Source: Kineosporia rhizophila (GTDB lineage: Bacteria; Actinomycetota; Actinomycetes; Actinomycetales; Kineosporiaceae). Taken from it: 64,000 nucleotides of DNA. The stretch covers positions 62,001-126,000 of the forward strand of contig NZ_JAJSOH010000016.1 in the NCBI RefSeq assembly GCF_021277265.1, written 5' to 3'. The stretch's first letter is position 1. Each line of letters starts with the position of its first letter. Below, in pieces: positions 42,617 through 51,298 of the stretch. The notes beneath the pieces were generated by a model that made no database searches, was not told the DNA's origin, and saw nothing but the letters and a program-made list of their open reading frames with translations. The position numbers and the translations under genes were made by a program.

Positions 42617-43240
42617 GTGCGACTGGCTTTTCTGGGCAAGTGCGGGGCGGGGAAGACCTCCCTGATCAACGGCCTGACCGGGCTCTCGCTGCCGACCGGG
42701 AACTTCCGGGCGACGACACTCGACGTCCAGCAGGTCCGGGCGAAACTGATTCGTCCCTCGTGGGACCCACCGCTGGAGGTGGAGATCCTCGACACCCCGG
42801 GCTTCGGTGAGAGCCTGCAGACCGAATCCACCTACCGGCAGCAGTACCGCGACCTGCTGCCCACCGCCGACCACGTGGTCTGGGTGGTCGCGGCGCACCC
42901 TCGGGTGTTCCGGCCGGACCAGCTCGCCCTCGCCGACCTGGACCACGAGATGCGGGCCGGCACGAGCATCACCCTGGCCATGACCCACGCCGACGAGATC
43001 GGCCCGAACGACTGGGACGCCGGGACCGACCGGCCCTCCCCCGGACAGGAGCAGGCCCTCGCCGACCAGGCGGCGAACCTGCTGCAGAAGTTCTCGCCCT
43101 ACACCTCCCGACTCTCGGCCCAGGACGTCATCGCCTGTTCCAGCGCCCGGCAGTGGGGGCTCGACCGGGTCGGCCAGAGGATACGCCGGGCGCTCGACCA
43201 GCTGGCCGGAACATCCGCAGAACACGGAGGAATCGACTGA
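42617..43240 (+). CDS. Small Ras-like GTPase (first of a pair)
   Basis: 207 residues from GTG at 42617 after GAGGAGGAG. G1 LAFLGKCGAGKTSLINGLTG, G3 VEILDTPGFGESLQTE, G4 LAMTHADEIGP (THAD for NKxD) and G5 IACSSARQWG are visible, so it is a complete, MMR_HSR1/YeeP-type GTPase that begins directly at the P-loop with no N-terminal extension. Its stop overlaps the next GTPase start (TGATG), so both are made in a fixed ratio. Role unknown. Confidence 0.8.
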   Translation: MRLAFLGKCGAGKTSLINGLTGLSLPTGNFRATTLDVQQVRAKLIRPSWDPPLEVEILDTPGFGESLQTESTYRQQYRDLLPTADHVVWVVAAHPRVFRPDQLALADLDHEMRAGTSITLAMTHADEIGPNDWDAGTDRPSPGQEQALADQAANLLQKFSPYTSRLSAQDVIACSSARQWGLDRVGQRIRRALDQLAGTSAEHGGID

Positions 43241-44079
43241 TGGAGAAGCGATCGTCCCTTCTGAAGGGCTTTTTCGAGCTCACTCGATCAGGAAAGGTGA
43301 ACAGCGAACTGCACGGCATACTGGGCGCCGAGGCCGCCCAGAAACTCGGTGACGTCATCAGTCGCGAACGTGCGACCAACCCGCCCCGGATCGCCGTGAT
43401 CGGCAAGGCCGGAGTGGGCAAGACCACGACGATCAACAATCTGTTCTCGGCCCGGCTGAAGGTGAGTCACGCTCTGAGGGGCACCTCCGAGGCCGGCCAC
43501 AAGGAGTTCGAACTGCGCGGCGGGGGCATCCTGCACGTCGTCGACATGCCCGGGCTCGGCGAGGGCCTCGCCGAGGACGCGGTCTTCGAGGAGATCTACC
43601 GGGAGGAACTGCCGAAGGTCGACGTCGTGCTCTACGTGATGCAGGCCAGCGAGCGGATCCTCGGCGAGGACCAGCGGATCTTCTCCGAGCTGGTGGTCCC
43701 CGCCCTGCAGGCCGGGCGCGGCGGAGGGAAGGTCAAGCAGCTCGTGGTCGGCCTGAACAAGGTCGACCTGATGAAGCCGGTGCAGTGGGACGAGCGGCTC
43801 AACTATCCGGAACCGGTCATGGAGAAGAGTATTCAGGGCCGCTGCCAGGACATCGCCCGGCACCTGCGGGACCAGGTCCCCGAACTGGGGGCCGACTCGG
43901 TCAACTACTACTCGGCGGAGAAGCGCTACCGGCTCGACGACCTGATGCTGACCCTGGTCGAGGCGGCCGGCAAGGTGGCCTGGAAGCTCCCGAAGGAGAC
44001 CGCCGACCCCTTCGAACTGGCCGATCCCGACGTGCAGGAGTTCGTCGCCCGGTGGCGGGCCGAACACGGGGAGAACTGA
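43240..44079 (+). CDS. YfjP/YeeP-like GTPase (second of the pair)
   Basis: 279 residues. A 47-residue helical extension (FFELTRSGKVNSELHGILGA) precedes G1 IAVIGKAGVGKTTTINNLFS; then a switch I Thr (LRGTSEAG), G3 HVVDMPGLGEGLAED, G4 VVGLNKVDLM and a C-terminal helical tail (VEAAGKVAWKLPKETADPFE). It resembles the COG3596-type 50S-binding-like GTPases found in mobile and defence loci. It is coupled to the first GTPase by a one-base stop/start overlap. The two GTPases are divergent in sequence, suggesting a heterodimer as with Irga/Toc-type pairs; that is inference. Confidence 0.85.
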   Translation: MEKRSSLLKGFFELTRSGKVNSELHGILGAEAAQKLGDVISRERATNPPRIAVIGKAGVGKTTTINNLFSARLKVSHALRGTSEAGHKEFELRGGGILHVVDMPGLGEGLAEDAVFEEIYREELPKVDVVLYVMQASERILGEDQRIFSELVVPALQAGRGGGKVKQLVVGLNKVDLMKPVQWDERLNYPEPVMEKSIQGRCQDIARHLRDQVPELGADSVNYYSAEKRYRLDDLMLTLVEAAGKVAWKLPKETADPFELADPDVQEFVARWRAEHGEN

Positions 44080-44126
44080 GCGGTGTTCCCTCTCCCGAAC
44101 TTCGACAGGCATCAGGAGGTGCTCGG

Positions 44127-44318
44127 ATGGCACTGAGTGCGAGTGAGGAAGCCCGGGTGATCAGCATGCTCGGGGAACTCAAGAAGAAGAAGCGCAGAAG
44201 GATTCTGGACGACGTCGAGGCCCTGCTGGACTGGCTGACCGACAACGCCCCGGCGATCCTGCGGATGATCGCCGACATCCACAAGCTGTGGAAGATCGTC
44301 CGCGACGCCTTCACCTGA
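44127..44318 (+). CDS. Small helical protein, 63 residues, unknown
   Basis: ATG at 44127 follows AGGAGG. The protein has a basic patch (GELKKKKRRRILDDVEALLD) and an amphipathic helix ending AILRMIADIHKLWKIVRDAF. No transmembrane helix is long enough to be certain, but the C-terminal half could lie on a membrane. It sits between the GTPase pair and the cyclase-TPR gene with 47 and 33 bp gaps. Candidate small effector or adaptor. Confidence 0.65.
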   Translation: MALSASEEARVISMLGELKKKKRRRILDDVEALLDWLTDNAPAILRMIADIHKLWKIVRDAFT

Positions 44319-44351
44319 GACCCGTCCCGCCCGGGACAGACTGGAGCGAAC

Positions 44352-46046
44352 ATGTCCGGTGGCCGGCTGGTCGAGGGAGCCAGCAGCCTGTGCGCCTGCG
44401 TCGACATCGTCAGCTGGAGCCGCCGGGGCAGCGCCGCCGATCGCGAGGCACTGGCCCGCGACCTGGCCGAGGCGCTGCACCGGGCTGCTGTCACCGCTGT
44501 CCCGGCGGCAGGCCCACTGCCCGCCGAGTACAGCGGTGACGGCGCCCTTCTGGTGTTCCCGCCGGACATCGTCGAGGGCAGGACGATCGGCATCCTCGTT
44601 CTGTCGCTGATCCTGTCCCTGCGCCGGCGCAACCAGGGCTCACCTCCGGGAGGGCGCCTGCGGGTCCGGGTCGGCCTGACCCGAGGCACGATCCGTACCG
44701 GTGCCCTGGGGTGGTCCAGCGACGCGGTGATCAGTGCGAGCCGACTGGTCGACAGTGACGAACTACGACAGTCACTGGACCGCTACCCCGCCGCGGACCT
44801 GGCGCTCATCGTGTCCGGCCAGCTCTACCAGGACGTCGTGCGCCAAGGCGTCACCGCGCTGGACCGAAACTGGTTCTGGCCGGCCTACGTCCGTCGCAAG
44901 AGCTTCGAGGCCCAGGCCTTCATCTACGTGTCTGACCGGTCGGTCACGGCCCAGCCGGCCGGTCCCCCGGCTCTCCCCGGTGCTCCGGAAACGTTCCGGG
45001 TGGGCACGCCGCTGCCGGTCTTCGTCCCGGGCTGGGCGGCGAACCTCAGCGGCCCCGCACCCGACGAGGCCGTCACGGGGGCCGAGGTGCAGGCCACGAT
45101 CGATGCCTGGCGGGCCGGGCGCCGGGCGCCCCTGACCCCGGAGCAGGTCCGGGTCGGCTTCCAGGAGATCCAGGCCATGATCACCGAGGCGGCCCGGCTG
45201 ACCGCCGACGGCCGGCCCGGTGCCGCGCTCGCGCACCTGAACCTGGCCATGGCGACCGTACCCGGCACCTTCGCGATCGGGGTCGCCGTGGCCCGCGTCC
45301 TGCTCGCGACAGGCGGTTTCGGGGCGGCCTGCCGTGAGATGGTCGACGAACTGCTCGGCCACGGCAGCCAGCCGGTCCAGAGCGTGGTGGAACCGCTGAT
45401 GCTGCGGGCCGAGGCCTGGTACCAGGACGGTGAGTTCGCCCGGGCCGCCGGCGATCTGCAGCAGGCCCTGGCCGCCACCCCACCGGGCGGCGACGCGTGG
45501 GCCGTGGCTCTGCTGCGGCTGGGCGACTGCCAGGAGATCCTGGCCGGCGCCGGGCCTGCCGAGGCTCTCTGGCGCGAGGTGGCGCGGGTGCGCCCGCTGA
45601 ATCCCGACGCCGGGCTGAGACTGGGCCACCTCGAGGTCGCGCGCGGGCAGTCGATGAGCGCCCGGGACCATCTGGACCGGGCCCTGACGGTGGTGCGACG
45701 CGATCCTTCCTCGGCAATGGCGCTGAACTCCGCGGCCCTGGAACATGCCCTGCTGATGGGCCTGTACACGGCTCACCGCGACCTCGGGGCCCTCGACGAG
45801 GCCCGCTCCTGTCTGCAGCAGGCCTACCAGGTGAACCCGGAGAACGCCTTCACGCTGACCGAGATGGCGATCGACGCCCACGTGCGGGGCGAGGCCCGCG
45901 GTCCGCTCTATGCCGGCTGGGCGGTCCTGCGGGCTGTGCGGGACGCGAACGGGAACCTGGCGCTGGACCGACTGCGGGAGAACGGTCTGCTGCCGGAGAA
46001 GCGCTACCGGCTGGCGCTGTCCGACTGGGAGCGGACCCGGACGTGA
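44352..46046 (+). CDS. Class III nucleotidyl cyclase domain fused to TPR-like repeats
   Basis: 564 residues. The first 195 or so residues are a class III cyclase fold: CACVDIVSWSRRGSAADREA contains the first metal Asp, PAEYSGDGALLVFPPDIVE the second (GDG), and VGLTRGTIRTGALGWSSDAV then ISASRLVDSD the region that binds the ribose and phosphates. Glu replaces the adenine-selecting Lys (EYSGD), as in guanylyl cyclases; the Asn of the VNxAxR motif is Ile. The C-terminal 300 residues are helical repeats (EAWYQDGEFARAAGDLQQAL, AARDH..., LGALDEARSCLQQAYQVNPE) of TPR type. There is no membrane segment. Activity is plausible but unproven. Confidence 0.7.
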   Translation: MSGGRLVEGASSLCACVDIVSWSRRGSAADREALARDLAEALHRAAVTAVPAAGPLPAEYSGDGALLVFPPDIVEGRTIGILVLSLILSLRRRNQGSPPGGRLRVRVGLTRGTIRTGALGWSSDAVISASRLVDSDELRQSLDRYPAADLALIVSGQLYQDVVRQGVTALDRNWFWPAYVRRKSFEAQAFIYVSDRSVTAQPAGPPALPGAPETFRVGTPLPVFVPGWAANLSGPAPDEAVTGAEVQATIDAWRAGRRAPLTPEQVRVGFQEIQAMITEAARLTADGRPGAALAHLNLAMATVPGTFAIGVAVARVLLATGGFGAACREMVDELLGHGSQPVQSVVEPLMLRAEAWYQDGEFARAAGDLQQALAATPPGGDAWAVALLRLGDCQEILAGAGPAEALWREVARVRPLNPDAGLRLGHLEVARGQSMSARDHLDRALTVVRRDPSSAMALNSAALEHALLMGLYTAHRDLGALDEARSCLQQAYQVNPENAFTLTEMAIDAHVRGEARGPLYAGWAVLRAVRDANGNLALDRLRENGLLPEKRYRLALSDWERTRT

Positions 46047-46106
46047 GGCGTTCCCGACAAAGTTCTCCGTGCGGCTGATCCGACCGGGCCCGGCCCGGTG
46101 ACGTCC

Positions 46107-46847
46107 TCAGCGTCCCGGGAGGCCGCCCAGCGCCTGGGAGCGGCGTTCCAGCAGTTCGGCGTAGGTGCCGTCACGTTCGGCCCAGCGCAGGTACTGGGCC
46201 TTTTCGACGACGATCTCCTGTGGCTGCGGCTCCTGGGTGAGCAGGCCCACGACCTCGTCCAGGTAGCCCTCCAGCGGCAGGGCGGCCGGGTTGACCTTCT
46301 CCTGCCCGGCCGTGGCCACCGCCGGAGGGACGAGTTCGGTCACCTGGACGCCGGTTCCGGCCAGTTGGGCGCGCAGGGCCACGGTGTAGGCGTGCACGCC
46401 GGCCTTGGACGCGCCGTAGCCGGGCATCAGCGGGAAGGGCATGAAGGCGATGCCGGAGCTGACGGTCATGATGTCGCCGCGGCCCCGGGCCAGCAGGTGC
46501 GGGGTGAAGGCGTCGACGACGCGGATGGTGCCCAGCAGATTGACCGCGATGCTGGTCTCGCTCTGGGCGAAGTGGGCGGGGTCACGCAGGTCCTCGATCA
46601 TCAGGACGCCCGCCATGGTCACCACCAGGTCGAGGTCGGGGTGCGCGGCCAGGACCTCGTCGCGGGCCCGCAGCACCGACTGCGGGTCGGTCACGTCGAT
46701 CTGCACCGTGGGCAGGCCCTCGACCTTGCCGGTGTCGCGGCCGCCGACCACCACGGTGCTGCCGGCCTGCACGAGTCGCTGGGCCAGGCCCAGGCCGATG
46801 CCCGAGGTTCCGCCGACGATAAGGGCGGTACGTCCGCTGATGTTCAT
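46107..46847 (-). CDS. Short-chain dehydrogenase/reductase
   Basis: 246 residues of classical SDR form: cofactor motif TALIVGGTSGIGLGLAQRLV, VVTMAGVLMIEDL near the NNAG position, and catalytic VSSGIAFMPFPLMPGYGASK AGV with Ser, Tyr and Lys all present. The C-terminal region has EVVGLLTQEPQPQEIVVEKA, as in DltE-like members. It diverges from an MmyB-type XRE regulator 132 bp away, the expected controlling gene. Confidence 0.85.
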   Translation of the reverse strand: MNISGRTALIVGGTSGIGLGLAQRLVQAGSTVVVGGRDTGKVEGLPTVQIDVTDPQSVLRARDEVLAAHPDLDLVVTMAGVLMIEDLRDPAHFAQSETSIAVNLLGTIRVVDAFTPHLLARGRGDIMTVSSGIAFMPFPLMPGYGASKAGVHAYTVALRAQLAGTGVQVTELVPPAVATAGQEKVNPAALPLEGYLDEVVGLLTQEPQPQEIVVEKAQYLRWAERDGTYAELLERRSQALGGLPGR

Positions 46848-46979
46848 GTCTGTTCCTGCCTGCTCGGATGTGCTGACCAGCCCAAGCTTTCGCCGCGCGG
46901 GACCATCGCGGAAGGACCCCGCCGATCCGGGGAGTGACAGGGCCCCTCAGCCTGGGCCGGCCCTGGTTAGGGTCGAGGT

Positions 46980-47798
46980 GTGGACACCGACGAGGAGAAC
47001 CGGCTGGGCGAGTACCTGCGGGCCCGGCGGGCTCTGGTCACCCCCGAGCAGCTCGGCCTGCCGGGCGGTTCCGGGCGACGGGTGCCCGGGCTACGCCGCG
47101 AGGAGGTGGCCCTGCTGGCCGGGATCAGCGCCGACTACTACCTGCGTCTGGAAAGAGGCCGGGACAAGAACCCGTCGCTGCAGGTGCTGCAGGCCCTGGC
47201 CCGGGTGCTGCAACTGGACGAGGTGGAGGCCGAGTACCTGCTGGGGCTGGGCACACCCCGGCCTCGCCCGAGAAGGGCGGCGCGCGCCGAGAAGGTACCC
47301 GCCCGGGCCCACCATCTGCTCGCCGCGCTGCAGGTTCCCGCCTTCGTCGAGGGCCGCTACTTCGACGTGCTGGCCGCCAACCGGCTCGCCCTCGCCTTCT
47401 CACCGCGCCTGGCGCCCGGGCACAACCGGCTGCGCTCACTCCTGCTCGACCCGCAGGAGCGGGAGTTCCACGACGACTGGGAGGGCGCCGTGGAGGGTTT
47501 CGTCGCCGCCTTCCGCGGCTCGCTCGGTGACCGGACCGACGATCCGCGGGTGATCGAGCTGGTCGGCGAACTCTCCTTGGCCAGCAACCGTTTCCGGACG
47601 CTGTGGGCCCGCCACGACGTGAGCCGGCTCATGGGCGGCACGGTCGCCGTGCAGCACCCCGGCCTGGGCCGTCTGCAGCTGCACCGCGACAAGCTGCCGC
47701 TCGACGGCCTGACCCTGGTGGTCTACTACGCCGACCAGGGCAGTGAGTCCGCCGGGAAACTCGGCCTGCTCGGACCTCTCGCCGCCGAGCTCGACTAG
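46980..47798 (+). CDS. MmyB-like XRE-family regulator (second copy)
   Basis: 272 residues, GTG start. HTH: LGEYLRARRALVTPEQLGLP and RRVPGLRREEVALLAGISAD then YYLRLERGRDKNPS. C-terminal MmyB-type domain: PAFVEGRYFDVLAANRLALA and LTLVVYYADQGSESAGKLGL. The same family as the regulator at 4540 and, like it, divergent from an oxidoreductase. It overlaps the convergent YigZ gene by 4 bp. Confidence 0.85.
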   Translation: MDTDEENRLGEYLRARRALVTPEQLGLPGGSGRRVPGLRREEVALLAGISADYYLRLERGRDKNPSLQVLQALARVLQLDEVEAEYLLGLGTPRPRPRRAARAEKVPARAHHLLAALQVPAFVEGRYFDVLAANRLALAFSPRLAPGHNRLRSLLLDPQEREFHDDWEGAVEGFVAAFRGSLGDRTDDPRVIELVGELSLASNRFRTLWARHDVSRLMGGTVAVQHPGLGRLQLHRDKLPLDGLTLVVYYADQGSESAGKLGLLGPLAAELD

Positions 47799-48454
47799 CT
47801 TTCCATCACCACGGTCTCACCCCGCACCGCGACCAGCCGGCCCGCGCTCGCGGCGGCGAGCGACGCGTCGAGCGCGACCAGGTGGGCGGGCGGCACGAGC
47901 AGGGTGAGCGTGGCGCTCGAGGCGTAGGACACGTCCTCGATCTGGGCCTCGTGGTGGTCGGCCCACTCGCGCAGGACCGACTGGAGGCGACCGGCGTCCG
48001 TGTGCGGGACCTCGACCGCGATCCGCACCGCCGGGGTGCGCCGCACGGTCCGCGCCGCGTCGAGCGCCTCGGAAACGGCCGACGAATACGCCCGGACCAG
48101 GCCGCCGGCGCCCAGTTTCACCCCGCCGAAGTAGCGCGCCACCACGGCCACCAGATCGGTGAGCTCACGGCGGCGCAGCACCTCGAGCATGGGCACGCCC
48201 GCAGTGCCGGACGGTTCGCCGCCGTCGGAGGACCGCTGCTGGTCGGCGTGCGTACCGATGACCAGGGCGACGCAGTGGTGCCGGGCGTCCCAGTACTGCC
48301 TGCGCACCGCCGCGATCACGGCCTCGGCCTCTTCCGTGGTCCGCGCCGGGGCCACCTGGGCGATGAAGCGGGACTTCTTGATCACCAGCTCGTGTTCCAG
48401 CGGTGCGGCGATGGTGGACGGGTAGCGCGCCGGGGCCGGGTCGGGAACGTCCAC
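47795..48454 (-). CDS. YigZ/IMPACT-family protein
   Basis: 219 residues, GTG start. The UPF0029/IMPACT signature is clear: KKSRFIAQVAPARTTEEAEA, DARHHCVALVIGTHADQQRS, SSDGGEPSGTAGVPMLEVL and VAVVARYFGGVKLGAGGLVR. The family is linked to translation or tRNA control, as in yeast Yih1, though the bacterial role is not settled. It starts 4 bp after the adenosine deaminase stop, so the two are one operon. Confidence 0.88.
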   Translation of the reverse strand: MDVPDPAPARYPSTIAAPLEHELVIKKSRFIAQVAPARTTEEAEAVIAAVRRQYWDARHHCVALVIGTHADQQRSSDGGEPSGTAGVPMLEVLRRRELTDLVAVVARYFGGVKLGAGGLVRAYSSAVSEALDAARTVRRTPAVRIAVEVPHTDAGRLQSVLREWADHHEAQIEDVSYASSATLTLLVPPAHLVALDASLAAASAGRLVAVRGETVVMES

Positions 48455-48458
48455 GCCG

Positions 48459-49430
48459 TTACTGTACGAGGCTTTCGCCCGGGCTCAGGAACCGTGCCTC
48501 GTACGCCGCCCGGCGGATGAGCTCGATCTGGTCCTCGCTCAGCCCGACCTGGTGCCGGGCGGCCTCGTACTCACCCGAGAGGGTGATCGCCGATGCCCGC
48601 GGGTCGTCCGTGGCCAGCGCCACGGGAACCCCGGCGGCGAGCAGGGCGTGCACAGGGTGCTCGCGGTAGCCCGGCACGACCGACGTGTGCAGGTTGCTGG
48701 TCAGCGCCACCTCCAGCGTGATCCCGCGGGCAGCAAGGTGTTCCAGCAGCTGCGGATCCTCCACCGACCGCACCCCGTGCCCGATCCGCTCGGCCCCCAG
48801 GTACGTCACCGCGTCCCAGACACTCTGCGGCCCGGCCGCTTCGCCGGCGTGGACGGTGACGTGCAGGCCGGCGTCGCGGGCCCGGGCGAAGGCCGGGGCG
48901 AACTCCGCGGCCGGCACTCCGGCCTCGTTGCCGGCCAGGTCGACCGCGCAGAACACGTCGCGGCGCGAGAGCAGGGTCTCGACCTGCGCCACCCCCTGCT
49001 CGGGGCCGAGATCCCGCAGCAGGATCCCGATCAACCCGACCGGAAGCCCGCTTTCGCGCGAGGCCGCCGACACCCCGTCCACAATTGCATCGATCACCCC
49101 TTCGGGCGCCAGGCCGCTCTCCTGCCGGACGAACCACGGACTGAAGCGCAGTTCCAGGTAGCTGAGGCCGTCGGCCGCCGCATCCGAAACCACCTCGTGC
49201 GCGGCGCGTTCCCAGTCTTCCAGGCGGGAGAAGGCCGAGGGGGCGGCATCCACCTTGGTCAGGAACGGCACCAGACCGCCGAGCGGGCCCGAGGCCACCA
49301 GCAGGTCCTCCGGGTCGGCGGCACCGGCCAGCGGGTGGCCGTCGCGGGCGGCCAGTTCGAGAATGGTCGGGACCCGCAGCGCGCCCTCGAGATGACGGTG
49401 CAGATCGATCAGGGTGGGTGCAGACAGCAC
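48459..49430 (-). CDS. Adenosine deaminase-family amidohydrolase
   Basis: 323 residues from GTG at 49430, preceded by GGAAGG. Metal ligands and active-site motifs are in order: TLIDLHRHLEGALRVPTILE (HxH), LHVTVHAGEAAGPQSVWDAV, GAERIGHGVRSVEDPQLLEH, ALTSNLHTSVVPG and PVALATDDPRASAITLSGEY. The SNLHT version instead of SNVQT is seen in some deaminases that act on substrates other than adenosine, such as aminofutalosine, so the substrate is uncertain. Operon with yigZ. Confidence 0.85.
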   Translation of the reverse strand: MLSAPTLIDLHRHLEGALRVPTILELAARDGHPLAGAADPEDLLVASGPLGGLVPFLTKVDAAPSAFSRLEDWERAAHEVVSDAAADGLSYLELRFSPWFVRQESGLAPEGVIDAIVDGVSAASRESGLPVGLIGILLRDLGPEQGVAQVETLLSRRDVFCAVDLAGNEAGVPAAEFAPAFARARDAGLHVTVHAGEAAGPQSVWDAVTYLGAERIGHGVRSVEDPQLLEHLAARGITLEVALTSNLHTSVVPGYREHPVHALLAAGVPVALATDDPRASAITLSGEYEAARHQVGLSEDQIELIRRAAYEARFLSPGESLVQ

Positions 49431-49861
49431 GAAGAGAACCTTCCGGCAGGGAGCGAACAGCGACAACTGAGGACGGGTCGGCTCGCCTACTGGTAGAAGT
49501 CCTGACGGAACGAGTGGTCACCGAAGACGACAGCGGGGCGCACCACGCGCAGGGCCGTCGGGGGGATCACGCCGGAATCGTAGCCCACGCCGACCGCGGC
49601 CCCGGTTCCCGCGAACCGGCCCCCACCCGACCGGAGGCATCGTCCGGAACCCGGGCATCCCGTCCGTAAAGGCTCTTTGCCCTTGTCCGGCGGCTGAGAA
49701 CGCGCTGAGCAGTTAAGCAGGTCTTATGAGATGGCCGGGTAGTTTGACGCGCCGGAGCACCGTACGGAGCCCGGAGCCCGATCGAACCGCCTGCCGACGT
49801 GCTGGTCGATCGTCCGGCGGAGCCACCCGGCCCGCCGACCGCGATGCGAAGGAGTACGCCC
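49431..49861. other. Intergenic region of 431 bp
   Basis: No convincing gene. A 27-codon minus-strand ORF (GTG 49570 to TAG 49487) ending in DHSFRQDFYQ has a coding look but no ribosome site. It also holds the promoter region of the rightward unit; the end near 49715-49760 is AT-richer (TTAAGCAGGTCTTATGAGAT). Ribosome site AAGGAG at 49849-49854 belongs to the ORF at 49862. Confidence 0.4.
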
Positions 49862-49897
49862 ATGTCAGGTCCCGCCACCGGTGACCGACGGCTGTGA
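49862..49897 (+). CDS. Coupled 11-residue upstream ORF
   Basis: MSGPATGDRRL, ATG at 49862 with AAGGAG ending 7 bases before it. Its TGA (49895-49897) overlaps the flippase GTG (49894) as GTGA, so ribosomes ending here would re-initiate on the flippase. The strong ribosome site is on this ORF rather than on the flippase gene. It may be a short leader that sets flippase translation. Confidence 0.5.
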   Translation: MSGPATGDRRL

Positions 49898-51291
49898 CCG
49901 AGGAGTCGGGCCGGGAGTCGGGCAAGAGCCGGATCGTCTGGACCTTCGGCGACCAGGCCCTGGCCAGCCTGTCCAACTTCGCGCTGTCGATCGTGATGGC
50001 CCGCTCGCTCAGCGACGACGACTACGGCTCGTTCGGGCTGATGCTGGTCACCTTCACCTTCCTGATCGGCCTGGGCCGGGCCGGCATCGGCGACCCGTAC
50101 GTGGTCCGCTTCACCGACGCCGACCCGCAGGTGCGCCGGCAGGCCTCCCGGCAGGCGGCCGGCTCGGCGATCACGTTCGGTGTCCTCACCGGGCTGGTCT
50201 GTGTGGCCGCGGCCGCGGTGATGCACGGGATCGGCAGTGACCGGCAGGCGGTGCTGGCGATCCTCGGCCTGGGCATCGCCATGCCCGGCCTGATGCTGCA
50301 GGAGACCTGGCGCAGCCTGTTCTTCGCCTCCGGCCGGCCCCGCACCGCCACCGCCAACGACGCCGTGCGCACCGTGATCCAGTTCGCCCTGCTCGGCCTC
50401 CTGATCAGCCAGGACCAGCGCTCGCTCTTCCTGATCACCCTCGCCTGGGGCGTGGGCGCGCTGGTCGGCGCCGTGATGGGCGTCGGGCAGACCCGGGTCC
50501 TGCCGAACCCGGGCGAGACGATGGCCTGGTTCCGCGAGACCCGCGACCTGAACCTGAAGATGGCCGCCGACTTCTCCTTCAACCAGGGTGCGACCACGCT
50601 GGTCTCCTACGTGGTGGCGGTGATCGTGGGCAACCGCGCGATCGGCGCCATCCGGGCCGCCCAGACCCTGTTCAGCCCGCTGAACCTGCTGTTCTCGGGG
50701 GTCTCCTCGGCGGCCCTGCCCACGCTCACCCGGATCGCCATGTCGGGCCGTTCGCTGGTCCGCCCGGCGCTGCTGATGAGCTTCGTGATCGGCGGGATGA
50801 CCGGGGCCTGGCTGCTGATCCTGCTGTTCGTCCCGTCCTCGATCGGGGTGGAGATCCTCGGGGAGAGCTGGGACGGCGCCCGCTCGGTGATGCTGCCGAT
50901 GGGCATCATCACGGTCACCGTCGGCTTCGTGCTGGGCGCCAGCCTGGGCCTGAAGGCCCTGCGGCGGGCCGACCAGATGCTGCGGGTGACCTTCGTGCAG
51001 GCCCCGCTGATGCTCGGGCTCGGCTCGGTCGGCGGCTGGCTGGGCAGCGCCGAGGGCGCGGCCTGGGGCATGGCCGCCGCACAGGTCACCGGGTTCGTGG
51101 CCTGCTGGGTGATCTTCCTGCAGGCCGACGCCATGCCGCGGGACTGGGTGGCCCAGGAGGCCGGGCCGGACCCGGACCCGGACGATCAGGGGCACGAGGA
51201 GCAGGAGCGCTGGGCCCGGGAGGAACCGGAGCAGCAGCTCTTCGCCGGTCAGGTGACCGAGGAGACGTGGGAGCAGCACCGCCGGCCCTGA
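49894..51291 (+). CDS. Oligosaccharide/lipid flippase-like membrane protein (MATE/Wzx superfamily)
   Basis: 465 residues, about twelve to fourteen hydrophobic segments, beginning IVWTFGDQALASLSNFALSI then VMARSLSDDDYGSFG, a Wzx/polysaccharide biosynthesis-type pattern. The last 55 residues are a hydrophilic, very acidic tail rich in Asp, Glu and Gln (EAGPDPDPDDQGHEEQERWA). No glycosyltransferases are adjacent, so the transported lipid-linked sugar is unknown. GTG start in a GTGA overlap with the 11-codon ORF. Confidence 0.8.
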   Translation: MTEESGRESGKSRIVWTFGDQALASLSNFALSIVMARSLSDDDYGSFGLMLVTFTFLIGLGRAGIGDPYVVRFTDADPQVRRQASRQAAGSAITFGVLTGLVCVAAAAVMHGIGSDRQAVLAILGLGIAMPGLMLQETWRSLFFASGRPRTATANDAVRTVIQFALLGLLISQDQRSLFLITLAWGVGALVGAVMGVGQTRVLPNPGETMAWFRETRDLNLKMAADFSFNQGATTLVSYVVAVIVGNRAIGAIRAAQTLFSPLNLLFSGVSSAALPTLTRIAMSGRSLVRPALLMSFVIGGMTGAWLLILLFVPSSIGVEILGESWDGARSVMLPMGIITVTVGFVLGASLGLKALRRADQMLRVTFVQAPLMLGLGSVGGWLGSAEGAAWGMAAAQVTGFVACWVIFLQADAMPRDWVAQEAGPDPDPDDQGHEEQERWAREEPEQQLFAGQVTEETWEQHRRP

Positions 51292-51298
51292 CCCGTCG

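Noticed and set aside
49487..49570. 27-codon minus-strand ORF ending DHSFRQDFYQ upstream of the adenosine deaminase
   Set aside because: The composition looks coding, but there is no ribosome site, no homologue that I can name and the length is too short to support alone.
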